Below the pieces are notes generated by a model, which worked only from the letters and a program-made list of their open reading frames with translations, did no database searches and was not told where the DNA came from. From positions 1,301,189 to 1,306,250 of the forward strand of contig CP070681.1 in the NCBI GenBank assembly GCA_020352575.1: a DNA stretch of 5,062 nucleotides, read 5' to 3'. Shown here piece after piece: positions 1 to 5,062 of the stretch (within the stretch, counting starts at the first letter, position 1; each line of letters begins with the position of its first letter). Made by a program: the position numbers and the translations under genes. The stretch comes from Acidimicrobiia bacterium. Its GTDB lineage: Bacteria; Actinomycetota; Acidimicrobiia; Spongiisociales; JAENVV01.

Positions 1-329
1 AGCAGGCGATCGCAGACCTCCGGTACGGGTCGATCGGCCTCAACGTCTGGGCGGGCCTGGCGTACGCGCTCGCCACGACGACCTGGGGGGCCCATCCCGG
101 GCATCCCCGCAACGACATCCAGACCGGCACGGGGAGCGTCCACAACTCCTACATGTTCACGCGGCCGCAGAAGTCGGTGGTCCGGGCGCCGTTCACCTCG
201 AAGCCAACGCCGCTGTGGGTAGCGGGGCATCGCACCATCGACGAAGTGACGAAGCGCCTCGTCGATTTCGAGGCCGACCCCGGCTGGGGACATCTCCCCG
301 GGCTCGTCGCCCACGCCCTCCGGGCCTAG
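1..329 (+). CDS. Aldehyde dehydrogenase family protein, C-terminal fragment (start outside window)
   Basis: The open frame enters from the left edge (first full codon at 3) and ends at TAG 327-329, giving 108 residues. Family members oxidise an aldehyde to the carboxylic acid with NAD or NADP in the cytosol. The visible part starts with QAIADLRYGSIGLNVWAGLA and continues through TTWGAHPG, DIQTGTG, VHNSYMFTRPQKSVVRAPF and a tail rich in Trp, Leu and Arg. This matches my memory of the C-terminus of a long (about 550 residues) aldehyde dehydrogenase group common in actinobacteria, including the NxW, WGAxPGH, DIQSG and VHNTYLFDRPEKTV-like blocks. The nucleophilic Cys, the general-base Glu and the Rossmann fold lie outside the window, so substrate and cofactor cannot be judged. 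It converges on the PLP enzyme gene and its stop overlaps that gene's stop; no terminator hairpin is visible at its end. The family call is fairly sure; the physiological role is unknown. Confidence 0.82.
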   Translation, partial: QAIADLRYGSIGLNVWAGLAYALATTTWGAHPGHPRNDIQTGTGSVHNSYMFTRPQKSVVRAPFTSKPTPLWVAGHRTIDEVTKRLVDFEADPGWGHLPGLVAHALRA

Positions 330-1549
330 ACGGCCGCGAGCGCCTTCAGGACGTCGTCCCGGAGGTCCTCGAAGTGCTCGATGCCGACCGAGATCCGCAC
401 CAGTCCCCCGGTGATCCGCAGGCGCTCCTTGGCCTCCGGGTCCACGCCGGCATGCGTCATGGTCGCCGGGTGCTGGGCAAGTGACTCGGTGGAGCCGAGA
501 CTCACCGCCAACTTCACCACCTCGAGGGCGTCGAGGAATCGGAAGGCCGACTCCTCGTCGGAGAACCACAACGAGAGCATGGAGCCGGGCCCCAGGCATT
601 GCCGCTCGAACACGTCGGCGTCCGGGGAACCAGGCTCGAGGGCACCCAGGTAGGAGAGATCGACGAGCGCCGGGTGGCCTGCGAGGGCCTCGGCCAACCT
701 CCCGGTGTTCTCCGCTTGGCGGTGCATGCGCACGTCGAGCGTCTCGAGTGAACGCGTCAGCAGCCACGCCGTCCATGGGTCGCACATGGTCCCGAGGAAC
801 GTCCGCATGGCGGCGATGGGGGTGAGGGCTTCGCCTCCCGACACCATGCCCGCAATGAGGTCGGAGTGGCCACCGAGGAACTTCGTCGCCGAGTAGAGCA
901 CGAGGTCGGCACCCTGTTCCACCGGTCGCTGCCACGTCGGACCGAGGAACGTGTTGTCCACCACGAGGATGGCTTCACGGGCATGGGCGAACGACGCGAG
1001 CGCCTCGAGGTCGAACAAGGCGTTGGTCGGGTTCGCCGGCGTCTCGACATACACCATCTTCAACGCTCCAGGGCTGGCCGCAAGGAGCTCCTCGAGGTCC
1101 TGACCGGCCATGTGCGGGCGGAGCTCCCCGACGTGGATGCCGAGCTCACCCAGCATCTCGGTGATGAGGTGATCGGTGCCGCCGTACACGGGGGCCGAGT
1201 AGAGGAGGAGGTCGCCCGGCCGCAGGTGCGCCAGGAACGTCGTCGAGATCGCAGCCATGCCGGATGAGAACGAGAGGGCACCTGGCATGCCGTCGAGGTA
1301 CGCCACCCGCTCCTCGAGCACCTCGAGCCCGGGGTTCGACAACCGGGAGTAGATCATCGCCATCTCCTCACCGTCCTCGGGCTCTGCGATTCCGACCGCA
1401 ATCTCGAATGCCCGCTTGCCGGCGGCTGCCGAGGGGAACGCAAACGTAGACGTGGGGAACAGGGGCGGCTTCAGGGACCCGTCGCGGTCCGCCGGGTCAT
1501 GGCCGAGGCCGAGCATGGCGGTGGCGGGGTGGTGATGCGGCGCGGGCAT
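326..1549 (-). CDS. Cystathionine gamma-synthase / methionine gamma-lyase family PLP-dependent enzyme
   Basis: A complete 407-residue gene of the Cys/Met metabolism PLP-enzyme family, cytosolic, usually homotetrameric; members make or break C-gamma to sulfur bonds (cystathionine synthesis, or lysis of methionine or cystathionine). Visible landmarks are IYSR (66-69), whose Tyr and Arg bind the cofactor phosphate of a neighbouring subunit, SSGM (95-98), VYGGT with Tyr122 over the PLP ring, VVDNT with Asp198 for the pyridine nitrogen, SATK with the Schiff-base Lys223, SLGSTESLAQHPATMTH (350-366), and Arg385 for the substrate carboxylate. The position of the methionine gamma-lyase active-site Cys (YGC in the Pseudomonas enzyme) is Gly124. 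About 15 extra residues precede IYSR. Both traits occur in a proteobacterial group annotated only as cystathionine gamma-synthase family protein, so the reaction stays open. The start at 1549 was chosen because GGAGGA lies 6 nt upstream; an in-frame ATG at 1573 and longer forms lack a good site and run into the promoter. Stop TAG at 328-326. Likely controlled by the divergent Lrp/AsnC regulator. Confidence 0.9.
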   Translation of the reverse strand: MPAPHHHPATAMLGLGHDPADRDGSLKPPLFPTSTFAFPSAAAGKRAFEIAVGIAEPEDGEEMAMIYSRLSNPGLEVLEERVAYLDGMPGALSFSSGMAAISTTFLAHLRPGDLLLYSAPVYGGTDHLITEMLGELGIHVGELRPHMAGQDLEELLAASPGALKMVYVETPANPTNALFDLEALASFAHAREAILVVDNTFLGPTWQRPVEQGADLVLYSATKFLGGHSDLIAGMVSGGEALTPIAAMRTFLGTMCDPWTAWLLTRSLETLDVRMHRQAENTGRLAEALAGHPALVDLSYLGALEPGSPDADVFERQCLGPGSMLSLWFSDEESAFRFLDALEVVKLAVSLGSTESLAQHPATMTHAGVDPEAKERLRITGGLVRISVGIEHFEDLRDDVLKALAAV

Positions 1550-1555
1550 GGGTGA

Positions 1556-1561
1556 TCCTCC
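1556..1561 (-). promoter_or_regulatory. Ribosome binding site that fixes the start of the PLP enzyme
   Basis: On the minus strand this reads GGAGGA, followed by TCACCC and then ATG at 1549, an ideal Shine-Dalgarno match and spacing. It supports the 407-residue start over the in-frame ATG at 1573, which has no comparable site. Confidence 0.8.
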
Positions 1562-1572
1562 GTTCGTATCCA

Positions 1573-1601
1573 TTGTCCGAAGTAATTCCGCTCTCTGTAA
1601 A
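1573..1601 (+). promoter_or_regulatory. Candidate housekeeping promoter for the Lrp/AsnC regulator gene
   Basis: TTGTCC (1573-1578, 4 of 6 to the -35 consensus), a 17-base spacer, and TGTAAA (1596-1601, 4 of 6 to the -10 consensus). Transcription would start near 1608, with a leader of roughly 18 bases before the ATG at 1626. Its -10 lies on the -35 of the opposing promoter and vice versa, so the two are unlikely to be occupied at the same time. Confidence 0.4.
1577..1590. promoter_or_regulatory. Imperfect dyad, candidate operator for the Lrp/AsnC regulator
   Basis: CCGAAGTAATTCCG has five of seven base pairs symmetric about 1583/1584, with an AT-rich centre in otherwise GC-rich DNA. Lrp-type proteins are known to bind imperfect palindromes of about 15 bp with AT-rich centres. 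The site lies in the spacer of both candidate promoters, so binding would affect both. Assignment is inference from position and symmetry. Confidence 0.4.
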
Positions 1602-1625
1602 GGGACGCCGTAGGATCCACGGCAT

Positions 1626-2102
1626 ATGGCTTTTTCTGCCGCACTTGATCCCATCGACAAGGCGATCCTCCGCGCATTGGCGAAGGATGCCCGGGCCTCG
1701 AACAAGGACATCGCCGCTGCCGCAGGGATCGCCCCCTCGACCTGCTCGGAGCGACTGCGCCGCCTCGAACGCGACGGGGTGATCACCGAGTACCGCGTCG
1801 TACTGGATCCGGGGGCGCTCGGACTCGCCATCCAGGCGCTCATCGCCATTCGGATCCGTCGCCATGCGCCCGACGACCTCGAGCGATTCCGTGCCGCGGT
1901 GATGGAACTCCCCGAAGTGGTGCACCTCTTCCACGTGACCGGGGCGAACGACTACCTCGTGCATGTCGTCGTCCGGGACTCCGACGACCTCCGGCGCTTC
2001 GCCGTCGACTCGCTCGTGGCAATGCCGGAGGTGACCCACATCGAGACATCGCTCATCTTCGAGCACCTGCGCGGGGCCGGGCTCACGGCACCACCGATGT
2101 AA
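1626..2102 (+). CDS. Lrp/AsnC family transcriptional regulator
   Basis: A complete 158-residue protein, the usual size for this family (E. coli Lrp has 164). The N-terminal winged helix-turn-helix runs from about residue 7 to 60: LDPIDKAILRALAKDARAS, then the helix pair around IAAAAGIAPSTCSERLRRLE and the GVITEYRVVLDP wing. A linker leads to the RAM ligand-binding domain (about 67-150), with the signature VTGANDYLVHVVV (104-116) in which Gly106 and Asp109 sit where these proteins bind amino-acid effectors. Such proteins assemble as dimers and higher oligomers that wrap DNA. The ATG at 1626 has only a modest AGGA (1612-1615) 10 nt upstream, but the HTH begins at the expected distance from it. 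Stop is TAA (2100-2102), followed by a strong hairpin. The gene is divergent from the PLP sulfur-amino-acid enzyme, the usual layout for a local AsnC-type regulator; autoregulation and control of that enzyme are likely. The effector cannot be named; methionine or a related amino acid is a guess. Confidence 0.94.
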   Translation: MAFSAALDPIDKAILRALAKDARASNKDIAAAAGIAPSTCSERLRRLERDGVITEYRVVLDPGALGLAIQALIAIRIRRHAPDDLERFRAAVMELPEVVHLFHVTGANDYLVHVVVRDSDDLRRFAVDSLVAMPEVTHIETSLIFEHLRGAGLTAPPM

Positions 2103-2127
2103 CGCGCGAAGCGTCGAGCGGAAAGAG

Positions 2128-2166
2128 GAAGGGCCCCGGAGCAAGCTCCGGGGCCCTTCTGTTGTT
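2128..2166. terminator. Bidirectional rho-independent terminator between convergent genes
   Basis: A perfect 14-bp stem (2128-2141 with 2146-2159) closes a CAAG loop (2142-2145). On the plus strand it is followed by a T-rich run (TGTTGTTT, 2160-2167) and can end the regulator transcript 26 bases after its stop. On the minus strand it lies 29 bases after the lipoprotein stop and is followed by CCTCTTTCC, a poorer U-tract. The very stable GC stem supports function in both directions. Confidence 0.85.
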
Positions 2167-2187
2167 TCGTTCTTCGTCGCTTGTCGC

Positions 2188-4182
2188 CTACTTCCAGGAC
2201 GTGAGGCCGACCGTCTCGAGCGTCTCGAGGACGTGGACGCCGATGCCGTTCCAGCCGATCGTGAACACGTGATCGCCGATCACGACGATCCGGTTCACCT
2301 GGGCACGCCACGGGTCGAAGGGGAACTGCTGGCAATCCGGCTGGTCGCCCTCACACCACGTGAACGGGCCGGTGAGTCCGTTGCGCAACGTGGCGTCGTG
2401 CGAGATGGCGTCCGCCTCCACCCGAATGGCAAGTGCCCCGGTGTCGAAGGTCTCCTTCTCGGTCTCCCGCTCCCAGTTCCAGACCTGGAACGGGGCGAAC
2501 ACGAGGCCTTCCTGGAGCCAGGAAGTGAAGGCCCGGTGGTCCCACTCGGCCGCCGAGTAGCCACCGTCGAAGGTGATCTGGTCGATCCGCTGCGGGTTCG
2601 TCGGGTCGCGCACGTCGAAGAGGCTGAACTGGGTCCCCTCGGTGCGCCCACGCTCGTCGGCGTCCTGGCCCACTCCGAGGAGGAGGCCATCGCCGACCGG
2701 ATGCAGGTAGGCCGAGTATCCGAGGATCTTGAGCTCACCCTCGACCGTGGGGTTCGACGGGTCGGAGAGGTCGATCACGTAGAGCGGGTCGGTCTGGCGG
2801 AAGGTCACAACGTACCCCGTGGTGCCGATGTACCGCACTGCGTAGATGCGCTCGCCCTTGCCGAGGCCGCCGACCTGGCCGATCTCGACGAGTTCGCCGT
2901 CACTCGGACGGAGCACCGTCATGTAGCTCTCGGAGGTCTCCGAGGTCCACCAGCCCCAGGGGTCGAGCGTCGACGCCACCCGCAGGTCGCCGTCGTACTC
3001 GCTCATCGCCCACTGGCCGTTGAGGAAGCCGGGCACGGACCCGGAGCCTTCGTAGGCCACCCGATCGCCGGCGTAGGCGAACTTGTGGATGTGCGTCTGG
3101 AACTCCTCCGCGGCGTCGGCCGCCGAGCCCTCCTCGTTGAGGATCGCCCAGTCGACCCACCGCTGGGTGGCGACGTACAACGCCTCGGTGGAGCCGTAGA
3201 TCGTCTCGCCCTCGGCGGCGACACCGTCGGAGGTCCAGGTCGAGATGCCGTCGGCATCGAGGTCGAAGCTCATCACGGTGACCGTGGCGAGGCCGCTGAA
3301 CGCGGGTGGGGCGTACACGTTGTTGCAGTCGAGGAGCACGCCATCGGACTCGGCGCCCGAGACCTCATCGGTCTGCACGAAGTACGGAAGCCAATTGTCG
3401 AAGGTCGAGTTCCGGATGATCTCCTTGTTCGCCTCGGTGGCTTCGCGCTCGGCGCGGAGGCCGGAGCCGCTCGGGGTCACCCATTCGAAGCCGACCGGGT
3501 AGGAACGGATCACGAGGCGGACGACACCGTCAGCCATGCGGGCGGACACGTAGCGGCCGTCGATCTGCATGCGACGGGCGACCGAGAGATCGGAGGGATC
3601 CGAGGCATCGACCTCGACGAGTGTGACGACCTCGCTGTTGCCGGACCAGGACTGGCCCATGAGCAGGATCGTGTCGCCGTCGAGCAGCATCTCGGAGTAC
3701 CACTCCTGGCCCCGGAACTCGAGGACGTCGAGTTGGGTCAACTCACTGCCATCGACCGCCGTGGAGAGCAGGCGGTTGTCGAGGAGCGTGAAGAGATGGG
3801 TGCCATCCGTCTTCACCATGTCGGGCTCGTCCACCCCCTCGGTCTGCACGTTCGTGACCGAGTAGTCGACGCCGGCAACACCGGCACCCGGAGCCGCCAC
3901 CGCGGCGTCCTCGGCGGCTACGTCGTCCACCATGAAGACGGGACCGCCCCACCACGAGCCCTGCAGGCCGTAGGGGCCGACCTGGTCGAGGGCGTGCTCG
4001 ACGTAGTAGTCGAGGAGGTCCTCGCAGCGGTCGAAGCGCTCGAGTGCGGCGGCATAGAGGCCGAACGGCCCATCGATCGGATCGGGGCCGGCCGTCGTCG
4101 AGCCGGTGGTGGTGTTGCTCGTCCCCGCCGCACATGCGCCGAGGACCAAGGCCATCGCGAGGAGAAGTGAGAGTCGTCGCAT
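2188..4182 (-). CDS. Secreted beta-propeller domain lipoprotein (Beta_propel / COG4880-like)
   Basis: A complete 664-residue protein. The N-terminus MRRLSLLLAMALVLGAC is a lipoprotein signal peptide with lipobox LGAC (Cys17), followed by a Thr/Ser/Gly-rich linker (18-35), so the mature protein should be anchored outside the cytoplasmic membrane. Next come the family's N-terminal block (about 47-75, RFDRCEDLLDYYVEHALDQVGPYGL), the hallmark TNVQTEGVDEPDMVKTDG (110-127), and repeated propeller blades with DxSDPSNP/DVRDPTNP elements, GYSAYLHP (488-495) and GVGQDADERGRT (503-514). It ends with blade VNRIVVIGDHVFTIGWNGIGVHVL. These match the secreted beta-propeller family found in actinobacteria and archaea, distantly related to WD40; its role is undefined, probably binding or scaffolding rather than catalysis. 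Four mature cysteines (53, 286, 610, 617) could form disulfides. The ATG at 4182 follows GGAGGA (4196-4191) by 8 nt and directly yields the signal peptide. Stop is TAG. It lies downstream of the molybdenum enzyme gene, same strand. Confidence 0.93.
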   Translation of the reverse strand: MRRLSLLLAMALVLGACAAGTSNTTTGSTTAGPDPIDGPFGLYAAALERFDRCEDLLDYYVEHALDQVGPYGLQGSWWGGPVFMVDDVAAEDAAVAAPGAGVAGVDYSVTNVQTEGVDEPDMVKTDGTHLFTLLDNRLLSTAVDGSELTQLDVLEFRGQEWYSEMLLDGDTILLMGQSWSGNSEVVTLVEVDASDPSDLSVARRMQIDGRYVSARMADGVVRLVIRSYPVGFEWVTPSGSGLRAEREATEANKEIIRNSTFDNWLPYFVQTDEVSGAESDGVLLDCNNVYAPPAFSGLATVTVMSFDLDADGISTWTSDGVAAEGETIYGSTEALYVATQRWVDWAILNEEGSAADAAEEFQTHIHKFAYAGDRVAYEGSGSVPGFLNGQWAMSEYDGDLRVASTLDPWGWWTSETSESYMTVLRPSDGELVEIGQVGGLGKGERIYAVRYIGTTGYVVTFRQTDPLYVIDLSDPSNPTVEGELKILGYSAYLHPVGDGLLLGVGQDADERGRTEGTQFSLFDVRDPTNPQRIDQITFDGGYSAAEWDHRAFTSWLQEGLVFAPFQVWNWERETEKETFDTGALAIRVEADAISHDATLRNGLTGPFTWCEGDQPDCQQFPFDPWRAQVNRIVVIGDHVFTIGWNGIGVHVLETLETVGLTSWK

Positions 4183-4190
4183 CAGGTGTG

Positions 4191-4196
4191 TCCTCC
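4191..4196 (-). promoter_or_regulatory. Ribosome binding site of the beta-propeller lipoprotein gene
   Basis: On the minus strand this reads GGAGGA, 8 nt before the ATG at 4182. Its strength and the signal peptide that begins immediately after the ATG both support this start. Confidence 0.8.
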
Positions 4197-4211
4197 TGTT
4201 CCGTCAAGGCT

Positions 4212-4240
4212 ATGACGGTGGAGGGCGCCTGGACGGTTCC
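4212..4240 (-). promoter_or_regulatory. Tentative ECF-sigma-type promoter for the lipoprotein gene
   Basis: In the 97-bp gap upstream of the lipoprotein gene, the minus strand carries GGAACC (4240-4235), a 17-base spacer, and CGTCAT (4217-4212). This resembles the GGAAC/CGTC-type promoters of extracytoplasmic-function sigma factors that serve envelope genes. Transcription would start near 4205, just upstream of the ribosome binding site. The elements are short and GC-rich, so chance is a real possibility; no convincing housekeeping promoter was seen in the gap. Confidence 0.25.
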
Positions 4241-4273
4241 CGTGGCCCCCTTGCCCACTCAGTGGACCGACAC

Positions 4274-5062
4274 CTAGGCGACGGTGACGAATACCCGGTG
4301 CCAGCCTTCGGCGCCGTCGGGACGGGGGTCCTTGGGGCCCTCGGGCTGCTGGATCCCGTCGTTGTCGTAGGCACGCACCTCGATCGCATGGCGGCCGGCG
4401 GCCAGTTCGGCGCCGAGCGTCCACTGCCGCCAGGCGTCATCGGAGAATCCCTCCGACAGGGTCGCCTCCTGCCACTCGCCCTCGTCGACCCGCACCTCGA
4501 CCCGTGATATGCCCCGCCGGGGTGCCCACGCCACTCCTCCGATGGCGACGAGCCCCGCACTCGAGGCCCCCGTCGGACGGGGCGTGTCGATCCGGGACGA
4601 GATCTTCATCGGTCCTTCCTTCGACCAGCCGCGGGGCACCCAGTAGGCATCGAAGCCCTCCCAGGTGGTGAGTTCGATCTCCGACAGCCACTTGGTCGCC
4701 GAGACGTAGCCGTAGAGGCCGGGAACGATGAGCCGGGCGGGGAACCCGTGCTCCATGGGCAGTGGTTCACCGTTCATGCCGACGGCAACCAGCGCATCAC
4801 GGCCGTCGAGCGCGACCTCGGTGGGGAATCCTGCCGTCCACCCATCGAGGGAACGCCCGACGAGCTGGGTGGCGCCTTCCTGCACGCCGGCCTTCTCCAG
4901 GAGCCGGGGCAGCGGCACCCCGAGCCAGGTCGCAGTGCCGACCAGTCGGCCGCCCACGTCGTTCGAGACACAGGAAATCGTCACGTGGCGATCCACGAGG
5001 GGGAGCTGGAGGAGCTCGTCGAAGCTGAGCTCGAACGGCCGGTCGACCATCCCCTTCACACC
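4274..5062 (-). CDS. Molybdopterin-dependent oxidoreductase, sulfite oxidase type, C-terminal part (start outside window)
   Basis: The frame is open from the right edge to TAG at 4276-4274, giving 262 residues; the GTG at 5059 is an internal codon because the conserved domain already runs through it. The visible part begins inside the molybdopterin-binding domain: GMVDRPFELSFDELLQLP, then VTISCVSNDVGG, where the Cys (codon 4972-4970) is at the position of the molybdenum ligand in sulfite oxidases. GTATWLGVPLPRLLEKAGV, MNGEPLPMEHGFPARLIVPGLYGYVSATKWLSEIEL and YWVPRGWSKEGPMKI follow. The last 100 residues form the Ig-like Mo-cofactor dimerisation domain (VAIGGVAWAPRRGISRVEVRVDEGEW, DAWRQWTLG, GRHAIEVRAYDNDGIQQPEGP, GAEGWHRVFVTVA). 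Many actinobacterial relatives carry several N-terminal membrane helices before this domain; that part is not visible here. The family transfers oxygen atoms or reduces oxidised sulfur compounds; sulfite is only one candidate substrate. It is followed by the propeller lipoprotein gene on the same strand with no clear terminator between them. Confidence 0.92.
   Translation of the reverse strand, partial: GVKGMVDRPFELSFDELLQLPLVDRHVTISCVSNDVGGRLVGTATWLGVPLPRLLEKAGVQEGATQLVGRSLDGWTAGFPTEVALDGRDALVAVGMNGEPLPMEHGFPARLIVPGLYGYVSATKWLSEIELTTWEGFDAYWVPRGWSKEGPMKISSRIDTPRPTGASSAGLVAIGGVAWAPRRGISRVEVRVDEGEWQEATLSEGFSDDAWRQWTLGAELAAGRHAIEVRAYDNDGIQQPEGPKDPRPDGAEGWHRVFVTVA

Larger units (their letters stand above)
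1572..1601 (-). promoter_or_regulatory. Candidate housekeeping promoter for the PLP enzyme gene
   Basis: Read on the minus strand, TTTACA (1601-1596, 5 of 6 matches to the -35 consensus) is separated by 18 bases from GACAAT (1577-1572, 4 of 6 to the -10 consensus). Transcription would begin near 1565, leaving a leader of about 16 bases that still contains the GGAGGA site. This would exclude the ATG at 1573 as a start. The call is from consensus matching by eye only. Confidence 0.45.

Noticed and set aside
1550..1849. N-terminal extension of the PLP enzyme by up to 100 residues
   Set aside because: The extension runs through the divergent promoter region and into the regulator gene, has no family similarity that I recognise, and GGAGGA sits correctly before the ATG at 1549.
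1497..2144. 215-codon minus-strand frame across the regulator gene
   Set aside because: It is antisense to a clear Lrp/AsnC gene, has no recognisable motif and spans the intergenic region and terminator side; a GC-driven shadow frame.
2268..2284. Near-perfect 17-bp palindrome (CGTGATCG, one base, CGATCACG)
   Set aside because: It lies inside the lipoprotein coding region, where it encodes the conserved last-blade segment IGDHV; with no promoter nearby, it is best explained by codon choice and chance.
2233..4170. A 645-codon open frame on the plus strand, opposite the lipoprotein gene
   Set aside because: It is a mirror of the GC-rich lipoprotein gene. Its translation is low-complexity (V, E, D, G, R, H rich) with no domain, and the opposing frame has a signal peptide, family motifs and a strong ribosome binding site.
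4255..4265. CCACT-C-AGTGG inverted repeat just past the molybdenum enzyme stop
   Set aside because: Five-base arms with a one-base centre cannot form a stable terminator hairpin and no T-run follows; too short to call an operator without comparison.
5057..5059. GTG at 5059 as the start of the molybdenum enzyme
   Set aside because: The conserved molybdopterin domain is already under way at this point and the frame stays open to the window edge, so the true start lies outside.

Overview
This window reads as ordinary chromosome from a high-GC actinobacterium-like organism. The evidence is uniformly GC-rich coding sequence, GGAGGA ribosome binding sites, and the character of the proteins: an actinobacterial-type beta-propeller lipoprotein, a sulfite-oxidase-type molybdenum enzyme and a large-family aldehyde dehydrogenase. 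An Acidimicrobiia-like or related environmental lineage is possible, but the sequence alone does not fix the taxon. There are five genes, two of them cut by the window edges. No RNA gene, CRISPR array, mobile element or attachment site was seen, and no stretch over 300 bases lacks a gene. None of the five genes stops with TGA (four TAG, one TAA), which is unexpected for such GC-rich DNA.

Left part (1-1549): the C-terminal end of an aldehyde dehydrogenase on the plus strand meets, tail to tail, a complete PLP-dependent enzyme of the cystathionine gamma-synthase / methionine gamma-lyase family on the minus strand. Their stop codons interlock in the palindrome CTAG at 326-329.

Middle (1550-2187): the PLP enzyme is divergent from a Lrp/AsnC-family regulator. 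The 76 bp between them holds two candidate back-to-back promoters that share the same elements around an imperfect dyad, so the regulator probably controls both itself and the enzyme in response to an amino acid. Beyond the regulator, a strong hairpin (2128-2159) lies between two convergent genes and can serve as terminator for both.

Right part (2188-5062): on the minus strand, the C-terminal part of a molybdopterin-dependent oxidoreductase (start outside the window) is followed after 97 bp by a gene for a secreted, lipid-anchored beta-propeller protein. The two may be co-transcribed or the second may have its own promoter; both are plausibly envelope proteins, but a shared function is only inferred.

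I found no convincing undescribed system. The points most worth a second look are the compact regulator-enzyme control region, the enzyme subfamily with glycine in place of the methionine gamma-lyase active-site cysteine, and the pairing of the molybdenum enzyme with the propeller lipoprotein.
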